This document shows positions 5,448-6,370 of a DNA stretch of 6,370 nucleotides, piece after piece. The DNA is from JAJFTV01 sp964532655 (GTDB taxonomy: Bacteria; Chloroflexota; Anaerolineae; Anaerolineales; Anaerolineaceae): the NCBI GenBank assembly GCA_964532655.1, contig CAZHMZ010000191.1, positions 1 to 6,370 on the forward strand, written 5' to 3'. The notes under the pieces are model-generated. The model made no database searches. It was not told the DNA's origin and worked only from the letters and a program-made list of their open reading frames with translations. A program made the translations under genes and the position numbers. Each line of letters begins with the position of its first letter. Positions within the stretch are counted from its first letter, which is position 1.

Positions 5448-6146
5448 CTAAATTTTTCTACCTTCTGAGATGTGAGTGTGAAGTGTATAGCCCATTCCTG
5501 GGATCGTTTCCAGAAATCGATTGTATTTACCGAGCTTTTTTCGAAGCCGACCAATATAGGTGTGTAGATAATGGTTGGCGCCGCGATATTCACCACCCCA
5601 AACTTCGGTCAGCAGTTCATCATGGGTGACCACGGCATCCAGGCGGCATGCCAATTCCGCCAAAATGGAATACTCGGTACGGGTAAGGCGCAGATCCGTT
5701 TCATCCAGCAGAACCCGGCGGGCATCCAGATCAATGATGAGGCCGTCCAGTTGCACCCGCCCGGTGTGGGTGGGCGAGGAAGCGCCATACGAACGGCGTA
5801 AAAAGGCGCGAACGCGTGCCAGCAATTCCTCCAGTCCAAACGGTTTTGTGACGTAGTCATCTGCGCCAGCGTCCAGGGCGGCCACCTTTAAATCTTCATC
5901 CAGCCGGGCGCTCATGATAATGATCGGTACATCGGAGCGCGCCCGAATCCAACTGCAGATATCCACGCCGGAAAGCCCGGGCAGCAGCAAATCCAGCAGC
6001 ACCAAATCCACAGAAACCGCCTGAAATAATGCCATGGCTTGCCCGCTGTCGGAGGCCTCACTGACGGTATAGCCGCGTTTGGCCAGGTTCACCCGTACCA
6101 ATTTACGGATGCTCGGATCATCTTCAACCAGTAAAATATTTCCCAT
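5448..6146 (-). CDS. OmpR/KdpE-family response regulator
   Basis: This 232-residue DNA-binding regulator has two domains. The receiver domain (about 1-118) has the acidic pair Asp9/Asp10, the phospho-acceptor Asp52 (LVLLDLLLPG), Ser79 and the Lys101 of VTKPF. A winged-helix DNA-binding domain (about 130-228) follows, with LTRTEYSILAEL and the recognition region HYLHTYIGRLRKKLG, ending in ETIPGMGYTL. The HYLxxYxxxLRxKL pattern is closest to KdpE-type members, but no kdp potassium-transport genes are in view, so I give no gene symbol. All phosphorylation residues are present. ATG at 6146 is preceded by a GAGG ribosome site about 9 nt upstream and starts 17 bp after the kinase stop. The kinase is presumably its partner. 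Its targets are unknown; the neighbouring dps group is a reasonable guess. Confidence 0.93.
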   Translation of the reverse strand: MGNILLVEDDPSIRKLVRVNLAKRGYTVSEASDSGQAMALFQAVSVDLVLLDLLLPGLSGVDICSWIRARSDVPIIIMSARLDEDLKVAALDAGADDYVTKPFGLEELLARVRAFLRRSYGASSPTHTGRVQLDGLIIDLDARRVLLDETDLRLTRTEYSILAELACRLDAVVTHDELLTEVWGGEYRGANHYLHTYIGRLRKKLGKYNRFLETIPGMGYTLHTHISEGRKI

Positions 6147-6163
6147 CAGTCATCCATCCTCTA

Positions 6164-6370
6164 CTACGCGTTCGGTAAACCGGTAGATTCAGAAACAGGC
6201 AGGGTAAAACACACAGTGGTTCCGGGCGGGCTTTTTCGTTTGATCCAGATTCTGCCTCCATGCGCCTCCAGGAGACGTTTACAGATCGCCAGGCCCAACC
6301 CCGCGCCATTGTTGGAACCAGCTTCAACCGCCTTGCCGCGCCGGAATGCCTCGAACACCCGTTTTTGTTC
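6164..6370 (-). CDS. Sensor histidine kinase, C-terminal end only (cut by window edge)
   Basis: The last 68 residues of a histidine kinase are seen; the gene continues beyond 6370. The reading frame stays open to the edge (EQKRVFEAFRRGKAVE), and the first GTG in it (6358) is internal, not a start. The visible part is the end of the HATPase_c domain. It has the F-box-like VFEAFRRG, the G2 box NNGAGLGLAICKRLLEAHGG that closes over ATP, then RIWIKRK and TTVCFTLPV, and a short tail. The sensor and His-containing dimerisation parts are outside the window, so the signal cannot be judged. The stop is 17 bp from the response regulator start, typical of a cognate pair in one operon. Confidence 0.9.
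   Translation of the reverse strand, partial: EQKRVFEAFRRGKAVEAGSNNGAGLGLAICKRLLEAHGGRIWIKRKSPPGTTVCFTLPVSESTGLPNA

Noticed and set aside
5448..6146. Calling the regulator KdpE and the kinase KdpD
   Set aside because: The DNA-binding domain resembles KdpE, but no kdpFABC genes or KdpD sensor domains are visible, and KdpE-like regulators occur in many other roles.

Overview
The window reads as a piece of bacterial chromosome from an anaerobic or facultative organism. It carries a complete nrfHA pair for respiratory reduction of nitrite to ammonium, and a set of stress and envelope genes on the opposite strand. The gene mixture (NrfHA without other nrf genes, a KdpE-like regulator, Dps, CsbD, YggT and an lmo0937-type mini-membrane protein) and the strong AGGAGG-like ribosome binding sites would fit a member of the Chloroflexota, for example Anaerolineae. 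That is only an impression from gene content and is not proven by anything here.

Left part (1-2650, plus strand): an AT-rich leader holds a good sigma70-type promoter (TTGATT, 17 bp, TATAGT) overlapping a CRP/FNR-like dyad. It is followed by nrfH (four haems), nrfA (five haems, first one CXXCK) and a GNAT acetyltransferase. nrfH and nrfA overlap by ATGA and the acetyltransferase starts 20 bp after nrfA, so the three are probably one transcript. NrfH would take electrons from the menaquinol pool and pass them to NrfA on the outer face of the membrane.

Middle (2652-3718, minus strand): an alpha/beta-fold hydrolase ends 1 bp from the acetyltransferase, tail to tail, with no visible terminator between them. 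Upstream of it, a strong hairpin with a UUCG-type loop and a T-run in the minus-strand direction closes the unit to the right.

Right part (3719-6370, minus strand): a sensor kinase fragment (cut by the window edge), its OmpR/KdpE-type response regulator, then dps, csbD, yggT with an Asp-rich repeat tail, and a 52-residue lmo0937-type membrane protein. They are all in one direction, with short gaps or overlaps except for two gaps of about 85 bp. The likely reading is a stress module: a two-component system next to iron/DNA protection (Dps), a general stress protein (CsbD) and two small envelope proteins. Whether the regulator controls the genes beside it is inference.

Nothing here is a clearly new system. 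The points most worth a second look are the altered ferroxidase ligands in Dps, the repeat-built acidic tail on YggT, the promoter-overlapping dyad before nrfH, and the structured gap between yggT and the lmo0937-type gene.
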